This document shows, piece by piece, positions 45,688 to 53,850 of a stretch of DNA of 64,000 nt; within the stretch, counting starts at the first letter, position 1; each line of letters starts with the position of its first letter. A model generated the notes under the pieces. It was not told where the DNA came from and searched no databases. It saw nothing but the letters and a program-made list of their open reading frames with translations. Made by a program: the position numbers and the translations under genes. Source of the stretch: Paenimyroides viscosum (GTDB taxonomy: Bacteria > Bacteroidota > Bacteroidia > Flavobacteriales > Flavobacteriaceae). The stretch is taken from NCBI RefSeq assembly GCF_003858535.1, contig NZ_RQTJ01000002.1, positions 62,001 through 126,000 of the forward strand, written 5' to 3'.

Positions 45688-46047
45688 TTACAACTTTCCA
45701 ATCTTATTCATAATCTCAAACGAGAACATTTTACTTTCGTTTTGAATGAATTGATACAAATGTTTGGCACGCTCTTTTATCAACTGATTTGGTTGTTTTG
45801 AATCTAAACCGACTAAAATATCAGCTAACTTTTCCATTTGTTCCCAAGGAAATTGCAAATCGATCAATTGTTGAAAAAACAAATGTTCATCTTTATCCAA
45901 CACATCATTCTTTGACAAACCGGTTTCTTCTATCGTTGTCCAAAAAACATCTTCTTTCCAATTTTCGGGCACAAATGTAATTCCCGAAAGTTTTTGTAAA
46001 ATGGAATTTAAACGTTGTTGTATTTCGTCTTTTTTACTTGTGAGCAT
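45688..46047 (-). CDS. Uncharacterised helical protein in the heme cluster
   Basis: 119 aa, no signal peptide or membrane segment, predicted mostly alpha-helical (long stretches such as DEIQQRLNSILQKL and QLIDLQFPWEQMEKLADILV). I do not recognise the family and no metal or heme motif is visible. It lies between the second four-helix-bundle gene and hemF on the same strand, with 45-nt spacing. Position suggests co-expression with heme genes only. Confidence 0.65.
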   Translation of the reverse strand: MLTSKKDEIQQRLNSILQKLSGITFVPENWKEDVFWTTIEETGLSKNDVLDKDEHLFFQQLIDLQFPWEQMEKLADILVGLDSKQPNQLIKERAKHLYQFIQNESKMFSFEIMNKIGKL

Positions 46048-46053
46048 ATTTAA

Positions 46054-46084
46054 AGTTTTTAGTCTTTAGTTGTAAGTTTTTAGG
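46054..46084. repeat. Left inverted repeat of four-helix-bundle unit B
   Basis: AGTTTTTAGTCTTTAGTTGT then AAGTTTTTAGG. It shares TTAGTTGT and AAGTTTTTAG with the reverse complement of 46443-46474. It covers the gene's stop codon. Confidence 0.55.
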
Positions 46085-46442
46085 TTAGGGTTGATGAAAT
46101 TTTCTGAATTAAAGCAAATAGCATCTTCCTAATTTCTATCAACTCTTCGTTTAAAGCAACATAATTCTCATCCGAAATAAAGTTCAAATCTTTAGCTAAT
46201 AAAAACAAATAATCGAGTTCTGCGGCAGAACCAGAAGAAATGTTTAAAAAACGAATAAATTCTTTTTGTCCGTTTCTGCCGCATCCTTCCGCAATATTGG
46301 TCGGGATAGACAAAGCGGCTCTGTTAATTTGAGAAGTTAAATTGTATTGTTCGTTTTTAGGGAAATTATTTGTTAAACGATAGGTCTTTAAAACCAATTG
46401 ATGTGATTTTTGCCAAACGGTATATTTTCTATAATCGTACAT
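46080..46442 (-). CDS. Four-helix-bundle protein (23S rRNA intervening-sequence family), copy B
   Basis: 120 aa. YDYRKYTVWQKSHQLVLKTY at the start, SQINRAALSIPTNIAEGCGR near 38-57, and FLNISSGSAAELDYLFLLAK near 66-85. It is clearly a paralogue of copy A (shared KYTVWQKSHQ and SIPTNI), but diverged enough not to be a recent duplicate. It lies between hemE and the unknown gene, again framed by inverted AGTTTTTAG-type repeats that overlap its own stop and the hemE stop. Confidence 0.9.
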   Translation of the reverse strand: MYDYRKYTVWQKSHQLVLKTYRLTNNFPKNEQYNLTSQINRAALSIPTNIAEGCGRNGQKEFIRFLNISSGSAAELDYLFLLAKDLNFISDENYVALNEELIEIRKMLFALIQKISSTLT

Positions 46443-46474
46443 AACTAAAAACTTAAAGCTAACAACTAATAACT
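46443..46474. repeat. Right inverted repeat of four-helix-bundle unit B
   Basis: AACTAAAAACTTAAAGCTAA then CAACTAATAACT, running from the gene's ATG into the hemE stop codon (46473-46475). Confidence 0.55.
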
Positions 46475-47498
46475 ATTTGTTATATTCCTTTACAGCATCA
46501 ATAAATGCTTTTGCATGATCTACCGGAACATTTGGCAAAATACCATGGCCTAAATTCACGATATATTTATCTTTTCCGAACTCATCAATCATTTCGTGTA
46601 CCATTTTTTTAATGGTTGGTATTGGTGAAAACAATCTAGATGGATCAAAATTTCCTTGTAGGGTAATGTTTCCGCCCGAAAGATAACGAGCATTTCTTGG
46701 AGAGCACGTCCAATCTACACCTAAAGCTGATGCTTTTGATTTTGCCATATCGTTTAAAGCGAACCAACATCCTTTTCCAAAAACAATAACTTCGGTAACT
46801 TCAGATAAAGCTTCTACAATTTGGTTGATGTATTTCCAAGAAAATTCTTGATAATCTACTGGAGAAAGCATTCCGCCCCACGAATCAAAGATTTGAACGG
46901 CATTTACACCTGCTTTTACTTTTTCTTTTAAATATAAAATAGTGGTATCGGTAATTTTCTGCAATAAAGCGTGCGCTGCTTCTGGTTGTGAGAAACAGAA
47001 TCCTTTAGCTGTATCAAAACTTTTTGAACCTTTTCCTTCCACCGCATAACACAAAATCGTCCAAGGTGAACCAGCAAAACCAATCAATGGAACTTCGTCG
47101 TTCAACATTTCTTTGGTTATTTTAATAGCATCCATTACATAACCCAATGTTTCTTCGATGTTTGGAACAATTACTTGCTCTACATCAGCTGCCGAACGAA
47201 TAGGATTTGGTACCCAAGGTCCGATGTTTTCTTTCATTTCCACATCGATATTCATTGCTTGTGGTATCACTAAAATATCCGAAAACAAAATTGCCGCATC
47301 AGGCTTTACAATACGTATAGGTTGCACCGTAATTTCTGCTGCAATTTCTGGCATTCTGCAACGAGTAAAGAAATCATATTTGTCGCGTAATGCTCTAAAT
47401 TCTGGTAAATATCTACCTGCTTGACGCATCATCCAAACTGGAGGTCTTTCAACAGATTCTCCTTTTAAAGCTCGTAAAAATAAATCGTTTTTTAACAT
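46473..47498 (-). CDS. hemE: Uroporphyrinogen decarboxylase
   Basis: 341 aa. Converts uroporphyrinogen III to coproporphyrinogen [23 protein letters not shown] near 18-37 holds the substrate-binding Arg residues, [12 protein letters not shown] near 72-83 has the key Asp, and [16 protein letters not shown] near 140-155 and [10 protein letters not shown] near 205-214 are family blocks. [20 protein letters not shown] closes the protein. Intact; operon with hemD and downstream heme genes. Confidence 0.96.
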   Translation of the reverse strand: MLKNDLFLRALKGESVERPPVWMMRQAGRYLPEFRALRDKYDFFTRCRMPEIAAEITVQPIRIVKPDAAILFSDILVIPQAMNIDVEMKENIGPWVPNPIRSAADVEQVIVPNIEETLGYVMDAIKITKEMLNDEVPLIGFAGSPWTILCYAVEGKGSKSFDTAKGFCFSQPEAAHALLQKITDTTILYLKEKVKAGVNAVQIFDSWGGMLSPVDYQEFSWKYINQIVEALSEVTEVIVFGKGCWFALNDMAKSKASALGVDWTCSPRNARYLSGGNITLQGNFDPSRLFSPIPTIKKMVHEMIDEFGKDKYIVNLGHGILPNVPVDHAKAFIDAVKEYNK

Positions 47499-47505
47499 TT
47501 TCTTG

Positions 47506-47540
47506 TTTAGCTTTAGGCTTTAAGCTCTATGCTTCAAGCC
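47506..47540. repeat. AGCTTTAGGC-type dispersed repeat between hemE and hemD
   Basis: GTTTAGCTTTAGGCTTTAAG then CTCTATGCTTCAAGCC. The repeat family matches 44,335 and 23,063 but no gene is carried here. Confidence 0.45.
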
Positions 47541-47576
47541 AAATTGTTTATATTAATTTTGCTTATGGCGTTCTGC

Positions 47577-48251
47577 CTAAGGCTTATTGCTATAGTGATT
47601 GATACATTGAATGATTACATTTTCAACAGTTTGCTGGTTGGCAATTACAATGTTTTTTGTGATGTCTTTCAACGCATCTGCGGTTGTTGTGCCAATACAA
47701 AAACACGTTTGGTCATCAATGGTGTTTTGTTTTAAATAACTCTTGACGCCAGACGGACTAAAAAATAATAATCCGTTTGGATTGCTTTCAATTTTTATTG
47801 ATGATTCCTCGTTTTGATAAACTAAGTATTCATCAAAATCGATATTTACTTGGTTCATAGCATCGGGCAAAACATTCCTTCTTAAATTTCCCGCAAAAAA
47901 AGCGATCTGTTCTTTAGAAAAATCTTTCTGAATAATTGGCGCCAATCGCTGTGCATATTCTTCCATTGCCAAAACACGAAATCCATTTTTCTCTAAAAGT
48001 TGTTTGGTTTTTATTCCAACACAAATTGCAGGAATATGCTTTAAGTGGTTTGATTTTTCGTTTTTCAATACACTTTCTACAGCATTCTGCGAAGTAAACA
48101 ACAACAAAGTTGGCGTGTTTTTTAATTGAAATGAGAGTATGAAAATTTTAATAAAATCGGCTTCTATCAATGTAAAACCGGCATTCAATAGAAAATTCTT
48201 TTGATTGCTTTGGAGTTTTTTTGTTGATAAAACACAAATTTTGTTTTCCAT
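47577..48251 (-). CDS. hemD: Uroporphyrinogen-III synthase, heme-cluster copy
   Basis: 224 aa from ATG 48251 (MENKICVLSTKKLQ). Two-lobe HemD pattern: TLLLFTSQNAVESVL near 54-68, CVGIKTKQLLEKNGFRVLA near 82-100, FFAGNLRRNVLP near 123-134, GLLFFSPSGVKSYL near 164-177, CIGTTTADALKD near 188-199. It closes hydroxymethylbilane to uroporphyrinogen III. Position between hemC and hemE makes it the likely dedicated enzyme; a longer paralogue is at 20,604. An upstream start at 48326 would add a basic extension and is unlikely. Confidence 0.88.
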   Translation of the reverse strand: MENKICVLSTKKLQSNQKNFLLNAGFTLIEADFIKIFILSFQLKNTPTLLLFTSQNAVESVLKNEKSNHLKHIPAICVGIKTKQLLEKNGFRVLAMEEYAQRLAPIIQKDFSKEQIAFFAGNLRRNVLPDAMNQVNIDFDEYLVYQNEESSIKIESNPNGLLFFSPSGVKSYLKQNTIDDQTCFCIGTTTADALKDITKNIVIANQQTVENVIIQCINHYSNKP

Positions 48252-48340
48252 TTCCTTTAACGTAATATTGATTTTGTCATTTGGATTAAAAGGTTTTTTA
48301 GATTTTTCCTTTGTTCGAAATAACAAGAGAATTATTTATT

Positions 48341-48986
48341 TTATGATTGAATTAATTCTTCTCGAAATAAATTCAGCTCACTTTTTAAAATTTCAATTTG
48401 CCAATCACTACTTTTATCGAGTATTCTTGCTAAATCGAAAAATAAAATTTTCTGATTTAAATAATAATAAAACAAATGCTTTTTTGCAGTTGACATATCA
48501 TTACGATTAAATTGAGAAAAAAAACTTTTGATTATTTCTCCGGTATACAATTTTATTTCAAATTCATTATCGACCCCTCTAGAAAGTGATGCTTCAAAAC
48601 TTCCTTTAGAAGGTGGAGAAAATTTCCCATAATAATCGTAATTTAAAATTTTAATTAGAGAAATTTCATTCAGATAAACTTCTCTGTTTTGTATTATAAT
48701 CTTATCTCTTTCTAATATCAATTCACCTTCAATTTTACCTTTCAAAGGTTGATATCTTATAAATCCAGAAATCACCATTATAATTCCGTAAGCAAAACTC
48801 CCTAAAGCTATAAAAAACAAAATTTTATCAAATAATTCAGCATCTTCTATCTTTAGAACGATAGCCTTAAAAAAATAAATTAACAAACATCCAAAACTAA
48901 TAGCATAAACAATTGATGTATTTGTCCAATAAAAGCCATTTTTCTTTTTAAATACTTGAAATTTTATTTTTTTGAGTTTCGCTCAT
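48341..48986 (-). pseudogene. Two-helix membrane protein gene with a one-base frameshift near its start
   Basis: From ATG 48986 the frame reads MSETQ and then passes a seven-A run (48967-48973 on the plus strand). In the present sequence it stops soon after. One A fewer would join it to the downstream frame, giving KIKFQVFKKKNGFYWTNTSI, a membrane helix (SIVYAISFGCLLIYFF), a second helix (ILFFIALGSFAYGIIMVI) and a cytoplasmic beta-rich domain, about 214 residues. Without this only an internal TTG start at 48886 (181 aa) is available. ATG 48986 lies 13 nt after the hemC stop, as expected for an operon gene. Family not recognised. Confidence 0.65.
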
Positions 48987-48998
48987 ATTGAAAATCAC

Positions 48999-49922
48999 TT
49001 ACTTTTTCAATTGTTCACGTAATTCTTTCATTAATACAGCTCCGCCATTCGCCAAGATTTCTTGAGCTGCATAGAAGCCCAATTTTTTCCATTCATTAAT
49101 TGGGACAACTTTTTCAACTTCAAACTTTTGTTTCCCGTCTAATGACAACAAAGCACCTTTAAAATGCATAGTATCATCATGTTCGTTATATTTTGCAATA
49201 GCGCCAATTGGTGCGGTACAACCACCTTCTAAAGTGCGTAAAAACTGACGTTCGATATGTGTGGCAATTTCGGTTTCAATATCGTTTAATTGGGCTATGG
49301 CATCTAAAACAAAATCATCGTTTTCCATGGCTACCACCAACATAGCACCTTGTGCCGGAGCGGGAATCATCCAATCTAAATTAATGAATTCCGAAGGTTT
49401 TAGGTTGATTCTTTCTAACCCGGCAGCGGCAAAAATAGCACCGTTCCACAAATTATCTTTTAGTTTTTGCATGCGGGTATTTACATTTCCGCGCAAATCT
49501 TCGGTTTTATGGGTAGGATATTTATTTATCCACTGTGCTTTTCTACGAAGTGAGCCTGTAGCAATGGTACCGTTTTCATTTAAAAAGTCTAACGAACCTT
49601 TATGTACCAAAATATCTAAAACATTGGCGCGTTTTAAAACAGCTGCCTGCACAATTCCTTGAGGTAAAGCTGTAGGCACATCTTTCATTGAATGCACAGC
49701 AATATCAACTTTACCCGAAATCATGGCAACATCTAAGGTTTTAGTAAAAATTCCGGTGATACCTAGTTCGTATAAAGGCTTATCTAAAATAATGTCTCCG
49801 TCTGCTTTTACAGCTATAATTTCGGTTTTATAGCCTAAATCATTCAATTTTTTTGATACGGTATTGGCTTGCCACAATGCTAATTCACTGTCGCGCGTGC
49901 CAATTTTAATTATTTTGCTCAT
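48999..49922 (-). CDS. hemC: Hydroxymethylbilane synthase (porphobilinogen deaminase)
   Basis: 307 aa. Polymerises four porphobilinogen units on a dipyrromethane cofactor. IGTRDSELALWQANTV near 7-22, VHSMKDVPTALPQGI near 77-91, RRKAQWINKYP near 127-137, and LEGGCTAPIGAIA near 231-243, where Cys carries the cofactor. Its start overlaps hemA by 17 nt, so the two are translationally coupled. Confidence 0.96.
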   Translation of the reverse strand: MSKIIKIGTRDSELALWQANTVSKKLNDLGYKTEIIAVKADGDIILDKPLYELGITGIFTKTLDVAMISGKVDIAVHSMKDVPTALPQGIVQAAVLKRANVLDILVHKGSLDFLNENGTIATGSLRRKAQWINKYPTHKTEDLRGNVNTRMQKLKDNLWNGAIFAAAGLERINLKPSEFINLDWMIPAPAQGAMLVVAMENDDFVLDAIAQLNDIETEIATHIERQFLRTLEGGCTAPIGAIAKYNEHDDTMHFKGALLSLDGKQKFEVEKVVPINEWKKLGFYAAQEILANGGAVLMKELREQLKK

Positions 49923-51174
49923 TTTGAAATGCTTCTAATTGAAAAACTTTTTCGATCCATTCAATGCTTTCATCAACCTCTGTTTCTTCTGCTTTTAAAT
50001 GATTAGCAAATTGTGTTGTGATTTTTTGAATAAGACGAGTGGTAATTAAATTCGCCTGATCTTCGTCAAAGTTTTGTATTTTCTTTTTGTGGTATTTTAA
50101 TTCGGTTTCCTTAATTTCTTCCAACTTAGCTTTTAAGGCATGAATGGTTGGTGCAAATTTTCTTGCTTGTGTCCAGGTGATAAATTCATCTTTAACTTCT
50201 TCGATAATCTGCATTGCTTGAGGAACGTATTGTTTACGTTTTTCTAAGGTATCATCGGTCATTTGAGACAATTGATCTAAGTGTACCAACTGCACTCCAG
50301 AAACCTCCAACACATTGTCATTTACGTTTTTAGGAATAGAAAGATCTAAAATCAACAACGGTTTTTTAAGATTTAATAATTCTTTATCTATGGTTGGATT
50401 TTGTGCACCTGTAGCTACAATAAGAACATCGGCACTTTGAATTTCGGCTTGTAAATCGGCATAATCTTTTACAATTAAATTAAACTTACCTGCTATTTTT
50501 TGTGCTTTATCTTTTGTACGATTTATTAAAGTTATTTGATTGTTTTTAGTGTGTTTTACTAAATTTTCGCACGTATTTCTGCCTATTTTACCTGTACCAA
50601 AAAGCAAAATATTTTTTTGTTGAATATCTGGTACGTTTTTTAAGATATATTGTACCGAAGCAAAGGATACAGAAGTTGCGCCACTGCTAATTTCGGTTTC
50701 ATTTTTGATGCGTTTACTTGCCTGGATAACGGAATTCACTAAACGTTCAAAATAATTATTGGTTAAACCTTTTTCACGTGCTGAAATAAAACCTGTTTTT
50801 ACTTGACTTATAATTTCAAAATCGCCTAAAATCTGGCTATCCATACCCGTCCCTACTTTAAACAAGTGTGCAACTGCTTCGTGATTTTTGTGTACATAAG
50901 CTACCTGCTGAAAATCTTCAACGGTACCATTACTATTTTTACATAATAGGGAAATTAATTGAAAAGGATGTTCGGCAAAACCATAAAGTTCCGTTCTGTT
51001 ACAAGTAGAAATAGCTATTAAAGAAGGAATGCCTTCTAAGCGCGCTTGGTCTAATAAATTAATTTTAGACTGATCGGTTAAACTAAATCGTCCTCTAATT
51101 TCTGCATCGGCTTTTTTATAATTTAAGCCAACTACATAAAATTGTAATGATTTTGTATTGTTGTTGTTCTTCAT
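49906..51174 (-). CDS. hemA: Glutamyl-tRNA reductase
   Basis: 422 aa. Reduces glutamyl-tRNA to glutamate-1-semialdehyde with NADPH, the first C5-pathway step. Catalytic Cys in LIAISTCNRTELYG near 52-65, the domain-linking region VGTGMDSQILGDFEIISQVK near 107-126, NADPH site ILLFGTGKIGRNTCENL near 193-209, and a C-terminal dimerisation helix. First gene of the minus-strand heme operon. The C5 pathway needs HemL as the next enzyme; hemL is not in the window. Confidence 0.96.
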   Translation of the reverse strand: MKNNNNTKSLQFYVVGLNYKKADAEIRGRFSLTDQSKINLLDQARLEGIPSLIAISTCNRTELYGFAEHPFQLISLLCKNSNGTVEDFQQVAYVHKNHEAVAHLFKVGTGMDSQILGDFEIISQVKTGFISAREKGLTNNYFERLVNSVIQASKRIKNETEISSGATSVSFASVQYILKNVPDIQQKNILLFGTGKIGRNTCENLVKHTKNNQITLINRTKDKAQKIAGKFNLIVKDYADLQAEIQSADVLIVATGAQNPTIDKELLNLKKPLLILDLSIPKNVNDNVLEVSGVQLVHLDQLSQMTDDTLEKRKQYVPQAMQIIEEVKDEFITWTQARKFAPTIHALKAKLEEIKETELKYHKKKIQNFDEDQANLITTRLIQKITTQFANHLKAEETEVDESIEWIEKVFQLEAFQNEQNN

Positions 51175-51200
51175 TCTTCACTTTCAATAATAAAGCTGCA

Positions 51201-51263
51201 CAAATTTAAAGCCAATAGTTTAATTAAAATAACGCTACAAGGACTAATTATAACGCAAAGGTA
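51201..51263 (-). promoter_or_regulatory. Two candidate -7 elements for hemA
   Basis: TAAATTTG at 51201-51208 and TACCTTTG at 51256-51263, both on the minus strand, full TAnnTTTG matches 27 and 82 nt before the hemA ATG. They face the AraC-type regulator gene. Confidence 0.5.
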
Positions 51264-51303
51264 TCAATATAAACTTTAATACGTTATTTTTTTAAAAAAT
51301 CCG

Positions 51304-51311
51304 TATATTTG
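51304..51311 (+). promoter_or_regulatory. -7 promoter element of the AraC-hemH operon
   Basis: TATATTTG, giving a leader of about 90 nt before ATG 51407. The leader contains a short TTTAGAA/TTCTAAA inverted repeat near 51343-51359. Confidence 0.5.
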
Positions 51312-51406
51312 CTGCTATAAATGTTTTTTTACAACCTGTCATTTAGAACAATTCTAAATAGCTTATTTGTTAAAATTGAATTTCTTTTTAAGTTAAAAAC
51401 AACGCT

Positions 51407-52276
51407 ATGAGAACTCAAGAAAATGTTATTATAGAAGACGACTTTATTTGCATTCGTTTAAAAAACGAATCGAACAATGTACAAGTAATTACAAAAGATT
51501 TAACGAGTGATGTAATGCAGTTTCATTTTGTTTTAAAAGGAAAAGGTAATTTTGTTTTTAACAACGGTGATTACACTATGCCTGTTAAAGAAGAAAATGG
51601 TTTAACCTTATACAATCCGCAGCGTGGTTTGCCAATTAATTTAGAAGTTCAACCTAATTCTTGGATTATATCTGTTGTAATATCTATTAAAAAATTTCAC
51701 AGTTTGTTTTCTACCGAAGCAGAATTTATTCCCTTTTTAAATAAAGATGCTATTGATCGTAAGCATTACGGTCAAAATAACATCACACCTTCTATGTCGG
51801 TTGTTTTATACCAAATAATGAATTTCAATTTACATTCGTCTGTTAAAAAACTGTATTACAAAGCTAAAGTTTACGAACTATTAAGTTTGCTTTTTAATAA
51901 ACCCGAAGGAACAACAGACGAAAGTTGCCCGTTTAAAACAGACGAAGAAGAAACAATGAAAATTAAACAAGCTAAAGATATTTTATTAAAGAATATGGAA
52001 GAACCGCCTACTCTTCAAGAATTAGCCGATGAAATAGGTTTAAATATAAAAAAACTAAAACAAGGTTTTAAACAGGTTTATGGCGATACCGTTTATGGTT
52101 TTTTATTTGATTATAAAATGGAATACGCCCGTAAACTATTAGACAGCGGTACTTATAATGTAAACGAAGTTGGCAACAGAATTGGTTATAGCACCGCAAG
52201 CCACTTTATTGCTGCATTTAAAAAGAAATTTGGCACAACGCCTAAAAAATATTTAATGTCGTTAGCGGCAAATTAA
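51407..52276 (+). CDS. AraC-family transcriptional regulator
   Basis: 289 aa. The N-terminal part (about 1-180) is a ligand or dimerisation domain with a cupin-like start (MQFHFVLKGKGNFVFNNGDY near 38-57). The C-terminal AraC double HTH has TLQELADEIGLNIKKLKQGF near 200-219 and VNEVGNRIGYSTASHFIAAF near 254-273, then KKFGTTPKKYL. It is divergent from hemA and 13 nt before hemH, so it is a good candidate for a heme or iron regulator. In Flavobacteriia this pair with ferrochelatase is recurrent, as I recall. Confidence 0.9.
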   Translation: MRTQENVIIEDDFICIRLKNESNNVQVITKDLTSDVMQFHFVLKGKGNFVFNNGDYTMPVKEENGLTLYNPQRGLPINLEVQPNSWIISVVISIKKFHSLFSTEAEFIPFLNKDAIDRKHYGQNNITPSMSVVLYQIMNFNLHSSVKKLYYKAKVYELLSLLFNKPEGTTDESCPFKTDEEETMKIKQAKDILLKNMEEPPTLQELADEIGLNIKKLKQGFKQVYGDTVYGFLFDYKMEYARKLLDSGTYNVNEVGNRIGYSTASHFIAAFKKKFGTTPKKYLMSLAAN

Positions 52277-52289
52277 TCCCACACAAAAC

Positions 52290-53306
52290 ATGAAAGGAGT
52301 TTTATTAGTTAATTTAGGATCGCCAGAAAGCCCAGAACCAAAAGATGTAAAGCCATATTTAGACGAATTTTTAATGGATAAATATGTAATAGATGTTCCG
52401 TATTTATTACGTGCTTTATTAGTTAGAGGAATTATTTTAAGAAAACGCCCAGAAAATTCGGCTCATGCTTATGCACAAATTTGGACCGATGAGGGTTCGC
52501 CTTTAATTGTTTTCTCTCAAAGAATGCATGAAAAAGTAAAAAATCAAGTAGAAATTCCTGTTGCTTTAGCTATGCGATATGGAACAATGACCATTGAAAA
52601 AGGATTACAAGAGTTAAAAGATCAAGGTGTTACCGATGTAATGCTTTTGGCTTTGTATCCGCAGTATGCTATGGCTTCTACCACAACAATTTGGGTACTG
52701 GCAGACGAATTAGTCGCTACTAAATTTCCTGAAATGAAATTAACCAAGGTTCCTGCATTTTACAACAAACCCGATTTTATTAAAGTATTGGCAAATTCTA
52801 TAAAGAAACATTTAGAAGGTTTTGATTACGATCATTTGCTGTTTTCGTATCACGGAATTCCAAAACGCCATATTCGTAAAACAGATGTTACAAAATCGCA
52901 TTGTAAAATTGATGGTTCTTGTTGCAACACACCATCGCCAGCGCATGAGTTTTGTTACCGCCATCAGTGTTTTGAAACTACAAAACAAGTGGTTAAATTA
53001 TTGGGAATTCCTGAAGGAAAATACAGCCAAACTTTTCAATCTAGATTGGCAGGTGACAAATGGCTAACACCTTACACCGATGTTGAAATAAACAAAATGC
53101 CCGCCAAAGGAATTAAGAAATTAGCCGTTGTAACGCCTGCTTTTGTGGCAGATTGTTTAGAAACTTTAGAAGAAATTGCTATGCGTGCCAATGAAGATTT
53201 TAAATCGCATGGCGGCGAAGAATTTTTTGCCGTTCCTTGTATGAACGATGAAGACGAATGGTGTAATGTTGTTGCTAATTGGGTAGAAGATTGGTCTAAA
53301 AACTAA
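52290..53306 (+). CDS. hemH: Ferrochelatase
   Basis: 338 aa. Inserts Fe2+ into protoporphyrin IX. GVLLVNLGSPESPEPKDVKP at the start, YGTMTIEKGLQEL near 98-110, LYPQYAMASTTTIW near 123-136, FSYHGIPKRHIRKTD near 187-201 with the metal-binding His, and TPAFVADCLETLEEI near 276-290 with acidic Glu. Cys-rich stretch DGSCCNTPSP and FCYRHQCF (near 210-230) may bind a cluster, not certain. Follows the AraC-type regulator closely. Confidence 0.95.
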   Translation: MKGVLLVNLGSPESPEPKDVKPYLDEFLMDKYVIDVPYLLRALLVRGIILRKRPENSAHAYAQIWTDEGSPLIVFSQRMHEKVKNQVEIPVALAMRYGTMTIEKGLQELKDQGVTDVMLLALYPQYAMASTTTIWVLADELVATKFPEMKLTKVPAFYNKPDFIKVLANSIKKHLEGFDYDHLLFSYHGIPKRHIRKTDVTKSHCKIDGSCCNTPSPAHEFCYRHQCFETTKQVVKLLGIPEGKYSQTFQSRLAGDKWLTPYTDVEINKMPAKGIKKLAVVTPAFVADCLETLEEIAMRANEDFKSHGGEEFFAVPCMNDEDEWCNVVANWVEDWSKN

Positions 53307-53309
53307 TTT

Positions 53310-53843
53310 ATGTATTTATATTTAAAAGCGCTGCATATTATTTTTGTAGTTTGCTGGTTTGCCGGACTTTTTTATATTGTGCGCTTGTTTGTGTATTATG
53401 CCGAAGCACAGTTGAAAAGTGATGTTGAAAAGAAAATTCTTTCTAATCAATATCAAATAATGACCCATAGACTTTGGTACATTATTACCTATCCGGCTGC
53501 CGTATTAGCAACTGTTTTTGGCATATGGATGCTTGTGGAAAATCAGGCATTGCTACAAATGCCTTGGATGCATGTAAAACTATTTTTTATTGTGCTTTTA
53601 TGGTTGTATCATTTTAAATGTCAGCAATTTGTAAAGCAAATCCAAAACAAAAACCTTACAAAAACAAGTTCGTTTTTTAGAATTTGGAACGAAGGTGCCA
53701 CTATGATACTTTTTTCAGTCGTTTTTTTAGTAATTTTAAAAAGTGCTATTAATTGGATTTTTGGTGTAGTAGGTATTTTTGTATTGGCACTATTATTAAC
53801 TTTAGGTATTAAGTTTTATAAAAAAATTCGCGAGAAAAAATAA
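53310..53843 (+). CDS. hemJ: HemJ-type protoporphyrinogen IX oxidase
   Basis: 177 aa with five membrane helices. YLKALHIIFVVCWFAGLFYI near 3-22 carries the conserved His and Trp-Phe-Ala-Gly, MTHRLWYIITYPAAV near 50-64 and MHVKLFFIVLLWLYHFKC near 89-106 hold further conserved His and Lys. HemJ oxidises protoporphyrinogen IX to protoporphyrin IX. It starts 3 nt after hemH; no hemG or hemY is present here, so HemJ fills that step. The alternative family label is CopD-like. Confidence 0.88.
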   Translation: MYLYLKALHIIFVVCWFAGLFYIVRLFVYYAEAQLKSDVEKKILSNQYQIMTHRLWYIITYPAAVLATVFGIWMLVENQALLQMPWMHVKLFFIVLLWLYHFKCQQFVKQIQNKNLTKTSSFFRIWNEGATMILFSVVFLVILKSAINWIFGVVGIFVLALLLTLGIKFYKKIREKK

Positions 53844-53850
53844 GTCATTT

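Noticed and set aside
49261-49662. 133-codon plus-strand frame opposite hemC
   Set aside because: Fully inside an intact hemC with its cofactor-cysteine motif on the other strand; no independent signals.
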